From Erythrobacter neustonensis (GTDB lineage Bacteria; Pseudomonadota; Alphaproteobacteria; Sphingomonadales; Sphingomonadaceae), in NCBI RefSeq assembly GCF_001663175.1, contig NZ_CP016033.1:2170001-2234000 (forward strand): a DNA stretch of 64,000 nucleotides, in the 5' to 3' direction. Positions 55,700 to 64,000 of this stretch are shown here, one piece after another. Position 1 is the first letter of the stretch. Every line of letters begins with the position of its first letter. The position numbers were made by a program, and so were the translations under genes. Under the pieces are notes generated by a model. It searched no databases and had not been told where the DNA came from. It saw nothing but the letters and a program-made list of their open reading frames with translations.

Positions 55700-56197
55700 T
55701 CAATAGCTGGACAAGATAGCTTCGAGAGCCTGCCGGCCGTCGCCGGTAAGCCTGATGAATTTTACCCGCCGATCCTGATCGCTGTCATAGCGCTCGATCA
55801 ATGAGCGCTGTTCCAAAAGGTCGAGCCACCGCAAGGCTGTGGAAGCGGGAACATCGGCGGCGATGCAAGCGCTTGTCGTTGCGACAGGGCGCTGCCGAAA
55901 CTCTGACACATACAGATCGAGAAGCATCGACCACGCGGCTTCGCCGAAAAATTGGGCGGGAAGGAAACGCGCACGCAATTTTCGGCGACGCAATTCTTCT
56001 TCGGCGAGTCCGACAAGATGAGTTTGGCGATCGATAATCGGCGCAGTATTCGGTCCAGGGCGAACAGGGTTACGCTCAACCGGCCCCATGTTTGCCAAAC
56101 GTTCCGTGATCATAACAAGCTCGGTAACAACGGAGAGGAAGCCATCCTCTCCGTCAGGATGGTCTTCAGTCTGAACAAACGATTTTGGTGCATACAT
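55700..56197 (-). CDS. MarR-like winged-helix regulator
   Basis: A 165-residue protein with a C-terminal winged-helix domain (about 90-165): QRPVATTSACIAADVPASTALRWLDLLEQRSLIERYDSDQDRRVKFIRLTGDGRQAL, the MarR wing pattern. The N-terminal half is polar and less conserved. The ATG at 56197 is preferred over 56227 since a GGGGGC site precedes it. The regulated genes are unknown. It lies between two tRNA genes in a less GC-rich stretch, so it may itself be acquired. Confidence 0.82.
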   Translation of the reverse strand: MYAPKSFVQTEDHPDGEDGFLSVVTELVMITERLANMGPVERNPVRPGPNTAPIIDRQTHLVGLAEEELRRRKLRARFLPAQFFGEAAWSMLLDLYVSEFRQRPVATTSACIAADVPASTALRWLDLLEQRSLIERYDSDQDRRVKFIRLTGDGRQALEAILSSY

Positions 56198-56590
56198 AGT
56201 AAAGCCCCCAATCAAATGCCCCCGCATTCGGACAGGTATTTGTGTTAACGCATGTTAGTTTGACAAGTTCCCGAATTAGCCAGCAAGTATTTATACGTAG
56301 CGGCGGGATGGCGGGGATTGATTGCGATCAAATCGGTGCCAAGCAAATGCCGATTTTTCGCGATCTAGCTGCGGGAAATGGGTGAATGGTTATTGTTAGA
56401 TAAAGTCTGGATGGCGCGTATTTCGCTGACGAATGCGCTTGCGGATCTGCCTCACGCTATCTCTCTCGGCCAAACCGAGATATCGGGCCATATCATCGTC
56501 CATGTGTCACGCTCTCGTGTCACAGTCCGACCGAGAAAACCCTTCTTTCCCAGATTGTTACGCCTTTTCAGGCTCTCGCCCGCCTTCCGG
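56198..56590. other. AT-richer spacer, one doubtful short frame
   Basis: About 390 bp between the MarR-like gene and the tRNA. A 35-codon minus-strand frame (56396-56503; begins MDDDMARYLGLAERDSVRQI) has a HTH-like look but a weak ribosome site, so it is not called as a gene. Confidence 0.35.
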
Positions 56591-56663
56591 TGGGCCCGGC
56601 AGGATTCGAACCCGCGACCTAGCCGTTATGAGCGGCCAGCTCTAACCGCTGAGCTACAGGCCC
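56591..56663 (-). tRNA. tRNA with CAT anticodon (tRNA-Ile2 likely)
   Basis: Cloverleaf on the minus strand. Acceptor GGGCCTG pairs with CGGGCCC, anticodon loop CTCATAA, T arm GCGGGTTCGAATCCTGC. The body resembles the lysidine-modified tRNA-Ile(CAU) of alphaproteobacteria rather than initiator or elongator tRNA-Met. The terminal CCA is not encoded (ACCG). Confidence 0.85.
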
Positions 56664-56759
56664 GTTGCGCAAATGTGCGCCGGAAGGCGGGGCAAGAGCG
56701 CTCGCTCTACTGTGCGCGGGGCGGTGAGACAAGCGGGGACGCGGCGATGATTTGCCGCG

Positions 56760-57764
56760 CTATCCGCCGGTTGCGGCGATCACATCGGCGGTGGTGCAAC
56801 TGCGCACGCCGCGCGCCGCGAGATGCGCGTAAACCTTTGCGAACCAGTCATACAGCGCCTCGACGTCGTCCTGCGTGCGTGCATAGGGCGTGTGGCCGGG
56901 CGCTAGCGTGGGGCTGTGGAACGACAGCACCAGCAGTGGCAGCCCCGCATCGAGCGACAGATCGATCCCGCGCAGCGCCTCGTCCGCCGAAACGCCTTCG
57001 GGGGTAAGCGCGATCCGCTCAAGCAGACGCAGCCGCGAAAAGCCGGAGAAGAACGTGGGCGTGTGCCGCTGGACGCGGTGGATCATCGGTCCCAATCGGC
57101 GCAGCGGGCCCCAATAGGCGCTGGTCACGGGCAGCTCGAGCAAGCGGTGCTCGGCATCGGCCCAATAGGGCGCAACGGGGTGATTGCTGTAATCGGGCCC
57201 GCCTTCGGCGCTGTAATCGAACAGGGGCCTGACCGATGTGTCGATCCGGATGCCGGCATCCTTGAGCATCGCGGCGGTATGCGGCCCCAGGCCATATCGC
57301 CCGGCGCGGTAGATCAGCGGCGCGGTGCCGAACGTCTGCTCGATCGCATCGCGCAGCGCGCGAAATTTTGCCGCTTCGAGTGCGGGCGGCAGGTTGCCGG
57401 CGAAGGAATTGTGCGCCGAGATGTCTTCCTCGAAGGGCGGATTGACCCACGGATGGAGCTGCACCCCGATATCGGCGGTCCCGCGCGATACCGCGTCCCT
57501 GATGATTTCGGCCGCCGCAGGGTCATGCACGATCGGCCAATCGGACAGATAGACAGGGTGGGCACCGATCTTCTCGCAAAAGGCCTGAAAGCGCGGGATC
57601 GCAGCGACATGGCTCAGCCCGTAGCCTTCGCGCCGGAAGGGCGCGCGCCAGTCGAATTCCTCTTCGGTGTCGACAGTCAGCAACACGCGCTGCCCGAAGG
57701 CGGGCGCAAAACCCGCTTCGCGCCCCTCAGGAGGCACCTCAAGCATCGACCCTGTCGTCATCAT
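56760..57764 (-). CDS. polysaccharide deacetylase family protein
   Basis: A 334-residue NodB-homology-type protein. The first motif is VLLTVDTEEEFDW, where the metal/base Asp sits, and GVQLHPWVNPPFEED carries the His. YRAGRYGLGPHTAAMLKDAGIRIDTSVRP is typical of WalW-like members found in exopolysaccharide loci. It has no signal peptide. It probably acts on sugar precursors or glycans; the substrate is unknown. It follows the histidine kinase gene on the same strand by 18 bp, so the two may be co-transcribed. Confidence 0.87.
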   Translation of the reverse strand: MMTTGSMLEVPPEGREAGFAPAFGQRVLLTVDTEEEFDWRAPFRREGYGLSHVAAIPRFQAFCEKIGAHPVYLSDWPIVHDPAAAEIIRDAVSRGTADIGVQLHPWVNPPFEEDISAHNSFAGNLPPALEAAKFRALRDAIEQTFGTAPLIYRAGRYGLGPHTAAMLKDAGIRIDTSVRPLFDYSAEGGPDYSNHPVAPYWADAEHRLLELPVTSAYWGPLRRLGPMIHRVQRHTPTFFSGFSRLRLLERIALTPEGVSADEALRGIDLSLDAGLPLLVLSFHSPTLAPGHTPYARTQDDVEALYDWFAKVYAHLAARGVRSCTTADVIAATGG

Positions 57765-57782
57765 CGCACCCGCCCCCGATTG

Positions 57783-59537
57783 TCAGGTGCCAACCGGACC
57801 CCGGGCTAGCTTATTCCCGCCAAGCAGGGGCAGGGTCAAGAGCAGGACATCCTTGTCGCGTCGCAAGCTTCCGCCCGCGGCGCGCGCTTCGGCGCGGGCA
57901 AGGCGCAAGGCGAACCCGGCCCCGAACAGGCCGGGGCTGATCGTGCTGTCGGCGCCGCGGATGGTTGCGGCAAACAGGTTGTCCGGGCCCGCAAGCCGGC
58001 CGGGCAACTGGCAGTGCAGCCGCGCAAACGCGCCCTCGCGGCCGATCAGCGGATCGACCCCGACCACCACCTTTTCGCCCGGAACCACCGCCGCGGCGAG
58101 GCTCGCAAGCACGCGCCAGACCAGCGCTTCGGTCTCTTCGGTATCGAGGCCGACGATCAATTCGACATCCGCGGCGATATCGATTGCCAGTCCCGCATCC
58201 TGCGTGCCCAGCGCGGCGTTGAGCTGCGCCGTGGTGCGGCGCAGGATCGCGACCAGATCGGTTTCGCCCGGGCTGGTGCGGATCGCCCCCGTTTCGAGCC
58301 GGGCCAGCCGGTCAAGTTCCTCGAACCCGGCGAGGATGCGCGCAGCATCCGCCGCGATCCCCGCGGCCAGCGCGCGATATTCGTGCGGGGCAGGGCCGAA
58401 CAATTGCTGCTGGATCACTTCGGCATAGCCTTGGACCGCGGTGACCGGGGTGCGCAATTCGTGCAGCAACTGGCGGATGCGATCGGCCTCACGCGCGGCA
58501 GGGCTGGCGGACGACGCGGCGGCATGCGGGTCAGGCGCGCGGCGGAACCGGCCAGCATAGCCGGTGAAATGTCCGTCCTCGCTGAAACGGGGTTCGGCAT
58601 CGATGATCCAGTCACCGGTGATCGCAGGCGCGCCGGCCAAGGCGATTTCGCCATGCGTAATCGGCTGTCGGCGCGCAAAAGCACGGGCCAAGACCGCGCC
58701 ATCGGCATCGGTGCCAAGTCCTGCCTGCGCGCCGAACAGCCGCACCCCGATGACCATCGGCGCGACATCGGGCGCGGCCCAGACGATCCGGCCGGTGGTG
58801 TCGGTGGCAAAGCCGAAGCTGGCCGCATTGCGGGCAGGGCGTTCGGGCAATTCGCCCAGCGGCAGCCGCGGCGAGGAATCGTGCTCCACACCGTTTTCGG
58901 TACGGGTGCGCCGGAACTGCGCGATCCGTTCGACCAGCGCGGAGATTTCGCTGCGTCCGGCATCGTCGCGGCTCTGCCCGGCCGGCGCTGCGGGCTGCGC
59001 TTCCCGACTTTCGCCCGTCATTACCCTGAGCGGGGTCGGCACCCCGGACACCGGCGCCGCCTCGCTCGCGCGATCGGCCAGTGCGCCGGGCGCAGGCAAG
59101 CCGCGGTCGTGCACTCCCAGCCGGGACAAGAGCGCCTCGACATCGACCGGCAGATCGCGCCGCAGCCGCAGAAACCCGCGCGCGCGCACCGGCATGCGCG
59201 GGATCAGCGCGCTCCAGTCATCGACCGAAAGGTCGGCGCGCGACAGCGCGGCAGAGGCGACCTCGGGTTCCTGATCGGCGAGATGTTCGGCCAGATCGGG
59301 GTTGCGAAAGCGCCAGCCCGGCTCGCGGATCATCCGCGCGCGCGAGGCGGCGGGAATGGCTTGGGCAAGCGCATCGAGCCGCAGCCAGGCGGCAGCCAGC
59401 AGGCTTTGATCGCCGCCCGGATCGGGCGCGCGATCGCGGCCCAGAAGATCGAGCAACTGCCGGTATTGCGTGCGCAGCGATCCCTCACCTGCGGCGCGTT
59501 GGCGCAGCACTGTGGCAAGGCGATCGTCGAAAAACAC
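57783..59537 (-). CDS. soluble sensor histidine kinase
   Basis: A 584-residue kinase with no membrane helix. A long helical N-terminal region (about 1-215), a PAS-like part (about 220-330, GFATDTTGRIVWAAPDVAPMVIG) and the HisKA site LLHELRTPVTAVQGYAEV precede the ATP-binding domain. The ATPase boxes are weakly conserved (GLFGAGFALRLARAEARAAGG). The start is GTG at 59537 with GGAGA upstream, matching the usual VFFDDRLATVLR family start; an upstream TTG is rejected. It is divergent from the Lrp gene; no cognate regulator is adjacent. Confidence 0.86.
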   Translation of the reverse strand: MFFDDRLATVLRQRAAGEGSLRTQYRQLLDLLGRDRAPDPGGDQSLLAAAWLRLDALAQAIPAASRARMIREPGWRFRNPDLAEHLADQEPEVASAALSRADLSVDDWSALIPRMPVRARGFLRLRRDLPVDVEALLSRLGVHDRGLPAPGALADRASEAAPVSGVPTPLRVMTGESREAQPAAPAGQSRDDAGRSEISALVERIAQFRRTRTENGVEHDSSPRLPLGELPERPARNAASFGFATDTTGRIVWAAPDVAPMVIGVRLFGAQAGLGTDADGAVLARAFARRQPITHGEIALAGAPAITGDWIIDAEPRFSEDGHFTGYAGRFRRAPDPHAAASSASPAAREADRIRQLLHELRTPVTAVQGYAEVIQQQLFGPAPHEYRALAAGIAADAARILAGFEELDRLARLETGAIRTSPGETDLVAILRRTTAQLNAALGTQDAGLAIDIAADVELIVGLDTEETEALVWRVLASLAAAVVPGEKVVVGVDPLIGREGAFARLHCQLPGRLAGPDNLFAATIRGADSTISPGLFGAGFALRLARAEARAAGGSLRRDKDVLLLTLPLLGGNKLARGPVGT

Positions 59538-59705
59538 CAACCGGTCTCCAATCGTGAAAGGCAAGCGCGCGCGCGAATCGCGATCATCGCCGCGGGCAGC
59601 ACGCGCACACTATCCCGTCTCCAGCACGGCGTCCTACCACGGTAGGGGAATTGTCACAGTCTGACGTGAAAGGTGCGTTGCAAAGCGGGACAATTGCTGG
59701 CAGAC

Positions 59706-59718
59706 CTAATAATATTAG
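59706..59718. promoter_or_regulatory. AT-rich palindrome upstream of the Lrp gene
   Basis: ctaataatattag, a perfect 13-bp palindrome about 100 bp before the Lrp start in an otherwise GC-rich spacer. It is a plausible autoregulatory Lrp/AsnC operator. Confidence 0.5.
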
Positions 59719-59818
59719 CCAGACGGCCCACCCGGCGCGCGTCTTGTTTCTTTGGGATGATGCAGCACCGGACCGGTCCGTGAAGGATCGGCGGTTTGCT
59801 TAGGGGAGCTTGGGTCAC

Positions 59819-60280
59819 GTGGCCAATCTCGATGAAATCGATCGCCGCTTGCTGGCGGAATTGCAGGCGGAAGGCCGCGTTACCAATGTCGAACTCGCCC
59901 AGCGTGTCGGACTGACCGCGCCCCCGTGCCTGCGCCGCGTGCGCGGGCTTGAGGAGGACGGCGTGATCCGCGGCTACCATGCCGATCTCGACCCGTCGAA
60001 ACTGGGCTTTGCGATCACCGTGTTCGCGATGGTCAGCCTCAAGAGCCAGGCCGAAAGTTCCTTGCGCGAATTCGAGGAGCACATGCGCGCGCTGCCCGAA
60101 GTGCGCGAATGCCACATGCTCAACGGCGAGATCGATTTCATCCTCAAGATCGTGAGCAAGGATCTGCAAAGCTTTCAGGAATTCCTGACGGGCAAGCTGA
60201 CGCCGGCCCCCAACGTCGAAAGCGTCAAGACGTCGCTGACGATCCGCACGGCCAAGCAGGAACCCGGCGTTCCGCTGTGA
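59819..60280 (+). CDS. Lrp/AsnC family regulator
   Basis: A 153-residue feast/famine regulator. N-terminal HTH: LDEIDRRLLAELQAEGRVTNVELAQRVGLTAPPCLRRVRGLEE. The C-terminal RAM domain (about 70-150) carries FAITVFAMVSLKSQ and VRECHMLNGEIDFILKIV, which bind amino acids in the family. The GTG at 59819 is chosen over a TTG at 59810 because AGGGGAG lies 10 bp before it but only 1 bp before the TTG. It overlaps the GFA gene by GTGA. Confidence 0.94.
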   Translation: MANLDEIDRRLLAELQAEGRVTNVELAQRVGLTAPPCLRRVRGLEEDGVIRGYHADLDPSKLGFAITVFAMVSLKSQAESSLREFEEHMRALPEVRECHMLNGEIDFILKIVSKDLQSFQEFLTGKLTPAPNVESVKTSLTIRTAKQEPGVPL

Positions 60281-60723
60281 CCCAAGCGCCGCGCCTCGCA
60301 GAGCCTGTCACCGGGCGCTGCCTGTGCGGCGCAATCAGCATCACTGTCACCGCGATGCACCCCGAAGTCGACATCTGCCACTGCGCGATGTGCCAGCGGT
60401 GGGGCGGGGCGTTTTATGCCGGAGTCAAAGGCGATGCTTGCGAGATTGCGGGCGAAGCAGCGATCACTGTCTATCGTTCGAGCGAATGGGCCGAGCGCGC
60501 GTTCTGCGGCACCTGTGGCAGCAACCTGTGGTATCGCTTTCTGCCCACCGGCAGCCGCAGCTTTCTTGCCGGACTGTTCGATCTGCCGCCGGGTTTCGGT
60601 ATCGAGCGGCAGATTTTCGTCGATGAAAAGCCCGACTGGTATGATATCCTTCAGCAAAGCCCGATGCTGACCGGGCCGGAATGCGTCGCCGAGGCGGAGG
60701 CTGCGGGCTTCACCTTCGGCTGA
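60277..60723 (+). CDS. GFA family (glutathione-dependent formaldehyde-activating-like) protein
   Basis: A 148-residue zinc protein with three Cys pairs: GRCLCGAI, CHCAMCQRWGG and FCGTCGSNLWYRF. The GFA fold binds two zincs through these residues. Many members do not handle formaldehyde, so the substrate is open. The GTG start overlaps the Lrp stop, indicating translational coupling to that regulator. Confidence 0.93.
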   Translation: MTQAPRLAEPVTGRCLCGAISITVTAMHPEVDICHCAMCQRWGGAFYAGVKGDACEIAGEAAITVYRSSEWAERAFCGTCGSNLWYRFLPTGSRSFLAGLFDLPPGFGIERQIFVDEKPDWYDILQQSPMLTGPECVAEAEAAGFTFG

Positions 60724-60746
60724 TCGCAAGGGGAGGGGCGCTGTCG

Positions 60747-61214
60747 ATGTTTGACGAACCGCCGCCAGTTCCAGCCACCCAAGGGGATGGCAATGCAGCG
60801 GCGATTGTCGAGACGGTCCCGCAACTACCCGGCCATGTCTGCGCCAGCTACACCATCGATCCGGCGCAGCCAAACGCGGTGCGGTGCGAACCGGTTCCCG
60901 TTCTGGATGTGCCGCCCGCCACCGGCGGGACAGTGATCGACCTGACCCGATTGGCGCCGCCGCCGCCCAGCGAGCCGTGCGATGACGATCAGCCCGATCC
61001 GCTCAACCCTGTCATTCTTGTATGCGCCGACACGGGGCCTGCACCGCGGCTTGGCCCGGTGGTGGGGCCGGTGGACGACGGGTTTGCGAGCGCGATCCCG
61101 CGTGCGCGGATCAAGCTATCGGACAATGCCGAGGCGGAAGCGAACCTCATCAGCCAAGGCGTCGGCGGTTTCGATGCGGATGGCGGCGAGGTGCGGGTGA
61201 AGATCGACTTTTAA
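60747..61214 (+). CDS. hypothetical protein, Pro/Asp-rich
   Basis: A 155-residue protein I do not recognise, rich in Pro, Asp and Val, with four Cys (VCASY, VRCEP, PCDDD, VCADT). No clear signal peptide is seen, though paired Cys suggests an exported fold. GGGGAGGGG precedes the ATG at 60747. It follows the GFA gene by 23 bp and overlaps the ndh stop by 4 bp in convergent orientation. Confidence 0.7.
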   Translation: MFDEPPPVPATQGDGNAAAIVETVPQLPGHVCASYTIDPAQPNAVRCEPVPVLDVPPATGGTVIDLTRLAPPPPSEPCDDDQPDPLNPVILVCADTGPAPRLGPVVGPVDDGFASAIPRARIKLSDNAEAEANLISQGVGGFDADGGEVRVKIDF

Positions 61215-62521
61215 TGCAGTTTCAGCCGCGGCCGCACGATGCGGTTGACCCGGCCTACCAGCATCAGGAACGTCGCCTTCACCCAGCCGTGAATGCCGAT
61301 CAGATGCAACCGGTAGAGCGAGGTGTAGATGAACCGCGCCAGCCGCCCTTCGATCGCCATGCTGCCGCCGATCAGATTGCCCATCAGGCTGCCCACGGTC
61401 GAAAAGCGCGAAAGCGACACCAGTGAGCCCTTGTCGCGGTAGACGAAGTGCGTCAGCGCGCGGCCCTGTTGCAGCCTGACGATATTGGCAAACACGGTCT
61501 CGGCCATCTGATGCGCGGCCTGCGCGCGCGGTGGAACCGGGCGATCCTCACCCGGAGGGGTGTAGCTGGCACAGTCGCCCAGCGCGAAAATGCAGGGATC
61601 GTCGCGGGTCTGCAGCGTGTCGGTGACGATGATCTGGTTGCGCCCGTTGGTTTCAAGTCCGAGCCCGGACAGGAAATCGGCGCCTTTGACCCCGGCTGCC
61701 CAGACGATCAGATCGGCTTCGATCACCTCGCCGGTCTTGGTGACGAGCTGGCGCGGGCGGGCTTCGACCACCTGCACATCGGGACGCACGGCCACGCCGA
61801 GCGCTTCCAACTCGTGCTTGGCCGCAGCAGCGAGTTTTTCGGGCAATGCGGGAAGGATGCGCGGACCGGCTTCGAGCAGGGTGACATGCATCCGGCTTTC
61901 GTCGAACACCTCAAGCCCGTAATGCCTGAGGGCGCCTGCGGCATTGTAAAGCTCTGCTGCCAGTTCCACGCCCGTCGCGCCGCCGCCGACGATCGCGATG
62001 CGCACCTGTTCGTCGGCGGAGGGATCGTTCATCATCGCCCGGCTGACGCGCAGGCAGTGGTTCAATAGCCGGGTGCGGAACCGGTCCGCCTGTTCGCGGC
62101 TGTCGAGATAGAGGCAATGCTCTTTAACCCCCGGCACGCCGAAATCGTTCGACACCGACCCCAGTGCCAGCGCGAGAATATCGTAGCGGATCGTGTGGGA
62201 TTCGATCAGCTCGCTGCCGTCCTCGTCCTTGACCGCGGCCAGCCGGATGGTCTTGGCCGCGCGGTCGACACCCTCGAAACTGCCCTGAAAGAAGCGATAA
62301 CCCCAGCGGTAGCAATGCCCGCGATACCCGACCTCGTCGAGATTGGCGTCGAGCGATCCGGCCGCGACCTCGTGCAGCAAGGGCTTCCAGATATGGCTGA
62401 GGTTCTTGTCGACGAGGATGATGTCGTGGCTCTTGCGGCCATATTTGGCGCCCAGCCGGCGCACGAGTTCAAGCCCGCCTGCGCCTCCGCCAACAACGAC
62501 AATCTGGGTCTTGCGGTCCAT
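61211..62521 (-). CDS. ndh: type-II NADH dehydrogenase (NDH-2)
   Basis: A 436-residue flavoprotein, non-proton-pumping NADH:quinone oxidoreductase. FAD site IVVVGGGAGGLELVRRLG at the N terminus, NADH site IAIVGGGATGVELAAEL at about 165-182, second FAD contact DDPCIFALGDCASY at about 295-310, and a C-terminal amphipathic membrane-binding segment (GWVKATFLMLVGRVNRIVRPR). It feeds electrons into quinones at the cytoplasmic face of the inner membrane. Confidence 0.92.
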   Translation of the reverse strand: MDRKTQIVVVGGGAGGLELVRRLGAKYGRKSHDIILVDKNLSHIWKPLLHEVAAGSLDANLDEVGYRGHCYRWGYRFFQGSFEGVDRAAKTIRLAAVKDEDGSELIESHTIRYDILALALGSVSNDFGVPGVKEHCLYLDSREQADRFRTRLLNHCLRVSRAMMNDPSADEQVRIAIVGGGATGVELAAELYNAAGALRHYGLEVFDESRMHVTLLEAGPRILPALPEKLAAAAKHELEALGVAVRPDVQVVEARPRQLVTKTGEVIEADLIVWAAGVKGADFLSGLGLETNGRNQIIVTDTLQTRDDPCIFALGDCASYTPPGEDRPVPPRAQAAHQMAETVFANIVRLQQGRALTHFVYRDKGSLVSLSRFSTVGSLMGNLIGGSMAIEGRLARFIYTSLYRLHLIGIHGWVKATFLMLVGRVNRIVRPRLKLH

Positions 62522-62659
62522 TCAGCCCCCCTTGGCACAGCCGTGCAACGCAATCCCGCCGCAGCAATAGCGGGTCTGCACGGCAAAATCGCGTCAAATC
62601 ATGCGGCTTGTCTGCCGGGCATGATGTTTCCCGGGGGAGGAAAGGGCTTGCATAGCGAA

Positions 62660-62690
62660 GCGGGCGGAAAGGTCCAACCTTCCCGCCCGC
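62660..62690 (-). terminator. hairpin terminator after accC
   Basis: Stem of 13 bp with one mismatch, gcgggcggaaagg / ccttcccgcccgc, and a 5-base loop, 56 bp beyond the accC stop. It has no long T tract on the minus strand. The remainder of the 62522-62746 spacer shows nothing else. Confidence 0.55.
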
Positions 62691-62746
62691 ATGGCATGTC
62701 GATTTGTGTTGCGGTGCAGCAAAATTGCACCGCTGAATTATGGCTG

Positions 62747-64000
62747 TCAGACTTCGCGCTTTTCCAGCCAGTCCTCGAGCCACTTGATCGAATAATCGCC
62801 GTTGAGCACGTCGTCCTGCCGCAGCAGTTCCTGGTGCAGCGGGATGTTGGTCTTCACCCCTTCAACCACCATCTCTTCAAGCGCGCGGCGCAGGCGCATG
62901 ATGCAGCCTTCGCGGGTGCGGCCATAGACGATCAGCTTGGCGATCATGCTGTCGTAATAGGGCGGGATCCGGTATCCGGCGTAGAGTCCCGAATCCACGC
63001 GCACATGCATGCCGCCAGCCGCGTGGAAATAGGTCACGAGACCGGGCGAGGGGGCAAAGTTGAACGCATCCTCGGCGTTGATCCGGCACTCGATCGCGTG
63101 GCCTTTGAACTCGATATCCTCTTGCGTGACCGACAGCGGCCGGCCCTCGGCGATGCGGATCTGTTCGCGCACCAGATCGAGACCCGTGATCGCTTCGGTC
63201 ACGGGGTGTTCGACCTGCAGGCGGGTGTTCATTTCGATGAAATAGAACTCGCCGTTTTCCCACAGGAATTCGATCGTGCCTGCGCCGCGATAACCCATGT
63301 CGCGCATTGCCTTGGCGCAAACCTCGCCCATGCGCATGCGTTCTTCGTGGCTGATGACGGGGGAGGGGGCTTCTTCGAGCACCTTCTGGTGCCGGCGCTG
63401 AAGCGAGCAGTCGCGCTCTCCCAGATGGATCGCGTTGCCATTGCCATCGCCGAACACCTGGAATTCGATGTGGCGCGGGTTGCCGAGGTATTTCTCGATA
63501 TAGACCGTGGCATCGCCGAACGCGGCCTTGGCTTCGCTGCCCGCCTGCTGGATCAGCGTTTCGAGCTGGTCGGGGCTGTTGCACACCTTCATGCCGCGCC
63601 CGCCGCCGCCGCTCGCCGCCTTGATGATGACGGGATAGCCCGCCGCCTCGGCGATCGCCTTGGCCTCGGTGATGTCCGATACCGCGCCGTCCGAGCCCGG
63701 CACCAGCGGCAGGCCCAGTGCGCCCGCGGTCCGCTTGGCCTCGATCTTGTCGCCCATCGTGCGGATATGCTCGGGCTTGGGCCCGATCCAGATGATGTCG
63801 TGCGCCTCGACGATATCGGCGAACTTGGCATTCTCGGACAGGAAACCATAGCCGGGGTGGATCGCATCGCACTGCGCGATCTCGGCCGCCGAGATGATGT
63901 TGGCGATGTTGAGATAGCTCTCGGCCGCAGGTGCCGGGCCGATGCAGACCGCGTGGTCGGCAAGACGCACGTGCATCGCGTCGGCATCGGCGGTGGAATG
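62747..64000 (-). CDS. accC: acetyl-CoA carboxylase biotin carboxylase AccC (N terminus beyond window)
   Basis: Biotin carboxylase subunit; about 418 of some 450 residues are visible, with the first 30-40 beyond the right edge. The ATP-grasp domain shows [39 protein letters not shown], and the active site [26 protein letters not shown]. The C-terminal domain ends [12 protein letters not shown]. It carboxylates biotin on AccB, the first step of fatty-acid synthesis. accB probably lies just outside the window, upstream on this strand. Confidence 0.96.
   Translation of the reverse strand, partial: HSTADADAMHVRLADHAVCIGPAPAAESYLNIANIISAAEIAQCDAIHPGYGFLSENAKFADIVEAHDIIWIGPKPEHIRTMGDKIEAKRTAGALGLPLVPGSDGAVSDITEAKAIAEAAGYPVIIKAASGGGGRGMKVCNSPDQLETLIQQAGSEAKAAFGDATVYIEKYLGNPRHIEFQVFGDGNGNAIHLGERDCSLQRRHQKVLEEAPSPVISHEERMRMGEVCAKAMRDMGYRGAGTIEFLWENGEFYFIEMNTRLQVEHPVTEAITGLDLVREQIRIAEGRPLSVTQEDIEFKGHAIECRINAEDAFNFAPSPGLVTYFHAAGGMHVRVDSGLYAGYRIPPYYDSMIAKLIVYGRTREGCIMRLRRALEEMVVEGVKTNIPLHQELLRQDDVLNGDYSIKWLEDWLEKREV

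Noticed and set aside
56591..56663. Reading the CAU tRNA as a second island attachment site
   Set aside because: No duplicate of its 3' end was found in the window and no integrase lies beside it.

Overview
The window is a high-GC alphaproteobacterial chromosome segment. Gene content (CheW/CheA/CheD cluster, GFA protein, type-II NADH dehydrogenase, DUF2332, TonB receptor) and codon use suggest a sphingomonad such as Erythrobacter, Novosphingobium or a relative. This assignment is inference. No rRNA gene, insertion sequence or CRISPR array was seen.

Layout. (1) 1-19.4 kb is a chemotaxis region. A compact minus-strand operon reads STAS, cheA, cheR, cheB, cheD, cheY, cheW, a small unknown gene and a globin-coupled chemoreceptor cut by the left edge. 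It is flanked by three membrane chemoreceptors, a TonB receptor, a degenerate HD-GYP protein, a DUF2332 protein and a degenerate CheB. A CTAGGG element recurs about 80-135 bp upstream of five of these genes. (2) 19.6-25.6 kb is a surface-glycan or lipid-glycosylation locus: polytopic GT-C-like protein, GT4, two methyltransferases, GtrA and GT2. (3) 25.8-55.16 kb is a mobile genomic island of about 29.3 kb in the 3' end of a tRNA-Pro gene. It has an 18-bp duplicated att site and a tyrosine integrase beside the tRNA. (4) 55.2-64 kb is chromosomal again: a small gene, a MarR-like regulator, a CAU tRNA, polysaccharide deacetylase, histidine kinase, Lrp regulator, GFA protein, ndh and the 3' part of accC.

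The island carries heavy-metal cargo: a czcCBA efflux pump, two CDF exporters, a CnrY/CnrX/CnrH-like sigma-factor system joined to copABCD, two MerR regulators with recognisable operators, a glutaredoxin-MauE fusion, two DUF3703 proteins and a Cys-rich peptide. It also carries a MobC/MOBP relaxase pair with a candidate RP4-type oriT, two RNase-H-fold exonuclease-like proteins and a KfrA-like protein. No type IV secretion genes are present, so it looks like an integrative and mobilizable element that needs a helper. In the cargo, divergent MerR-controlled promoters and the ECF sigma module probably switch on efflux, periplasmic oxidation and sequestration of metals.

The best leads are the oriT and att architecture, the CnrX-type metal-site residues placed in front of copper genes, the mobilization-linked exonuclease pair, the SRPBCC-DUF3703 fusion and the two degenerate signalling enzymes in the chemotaxis region.
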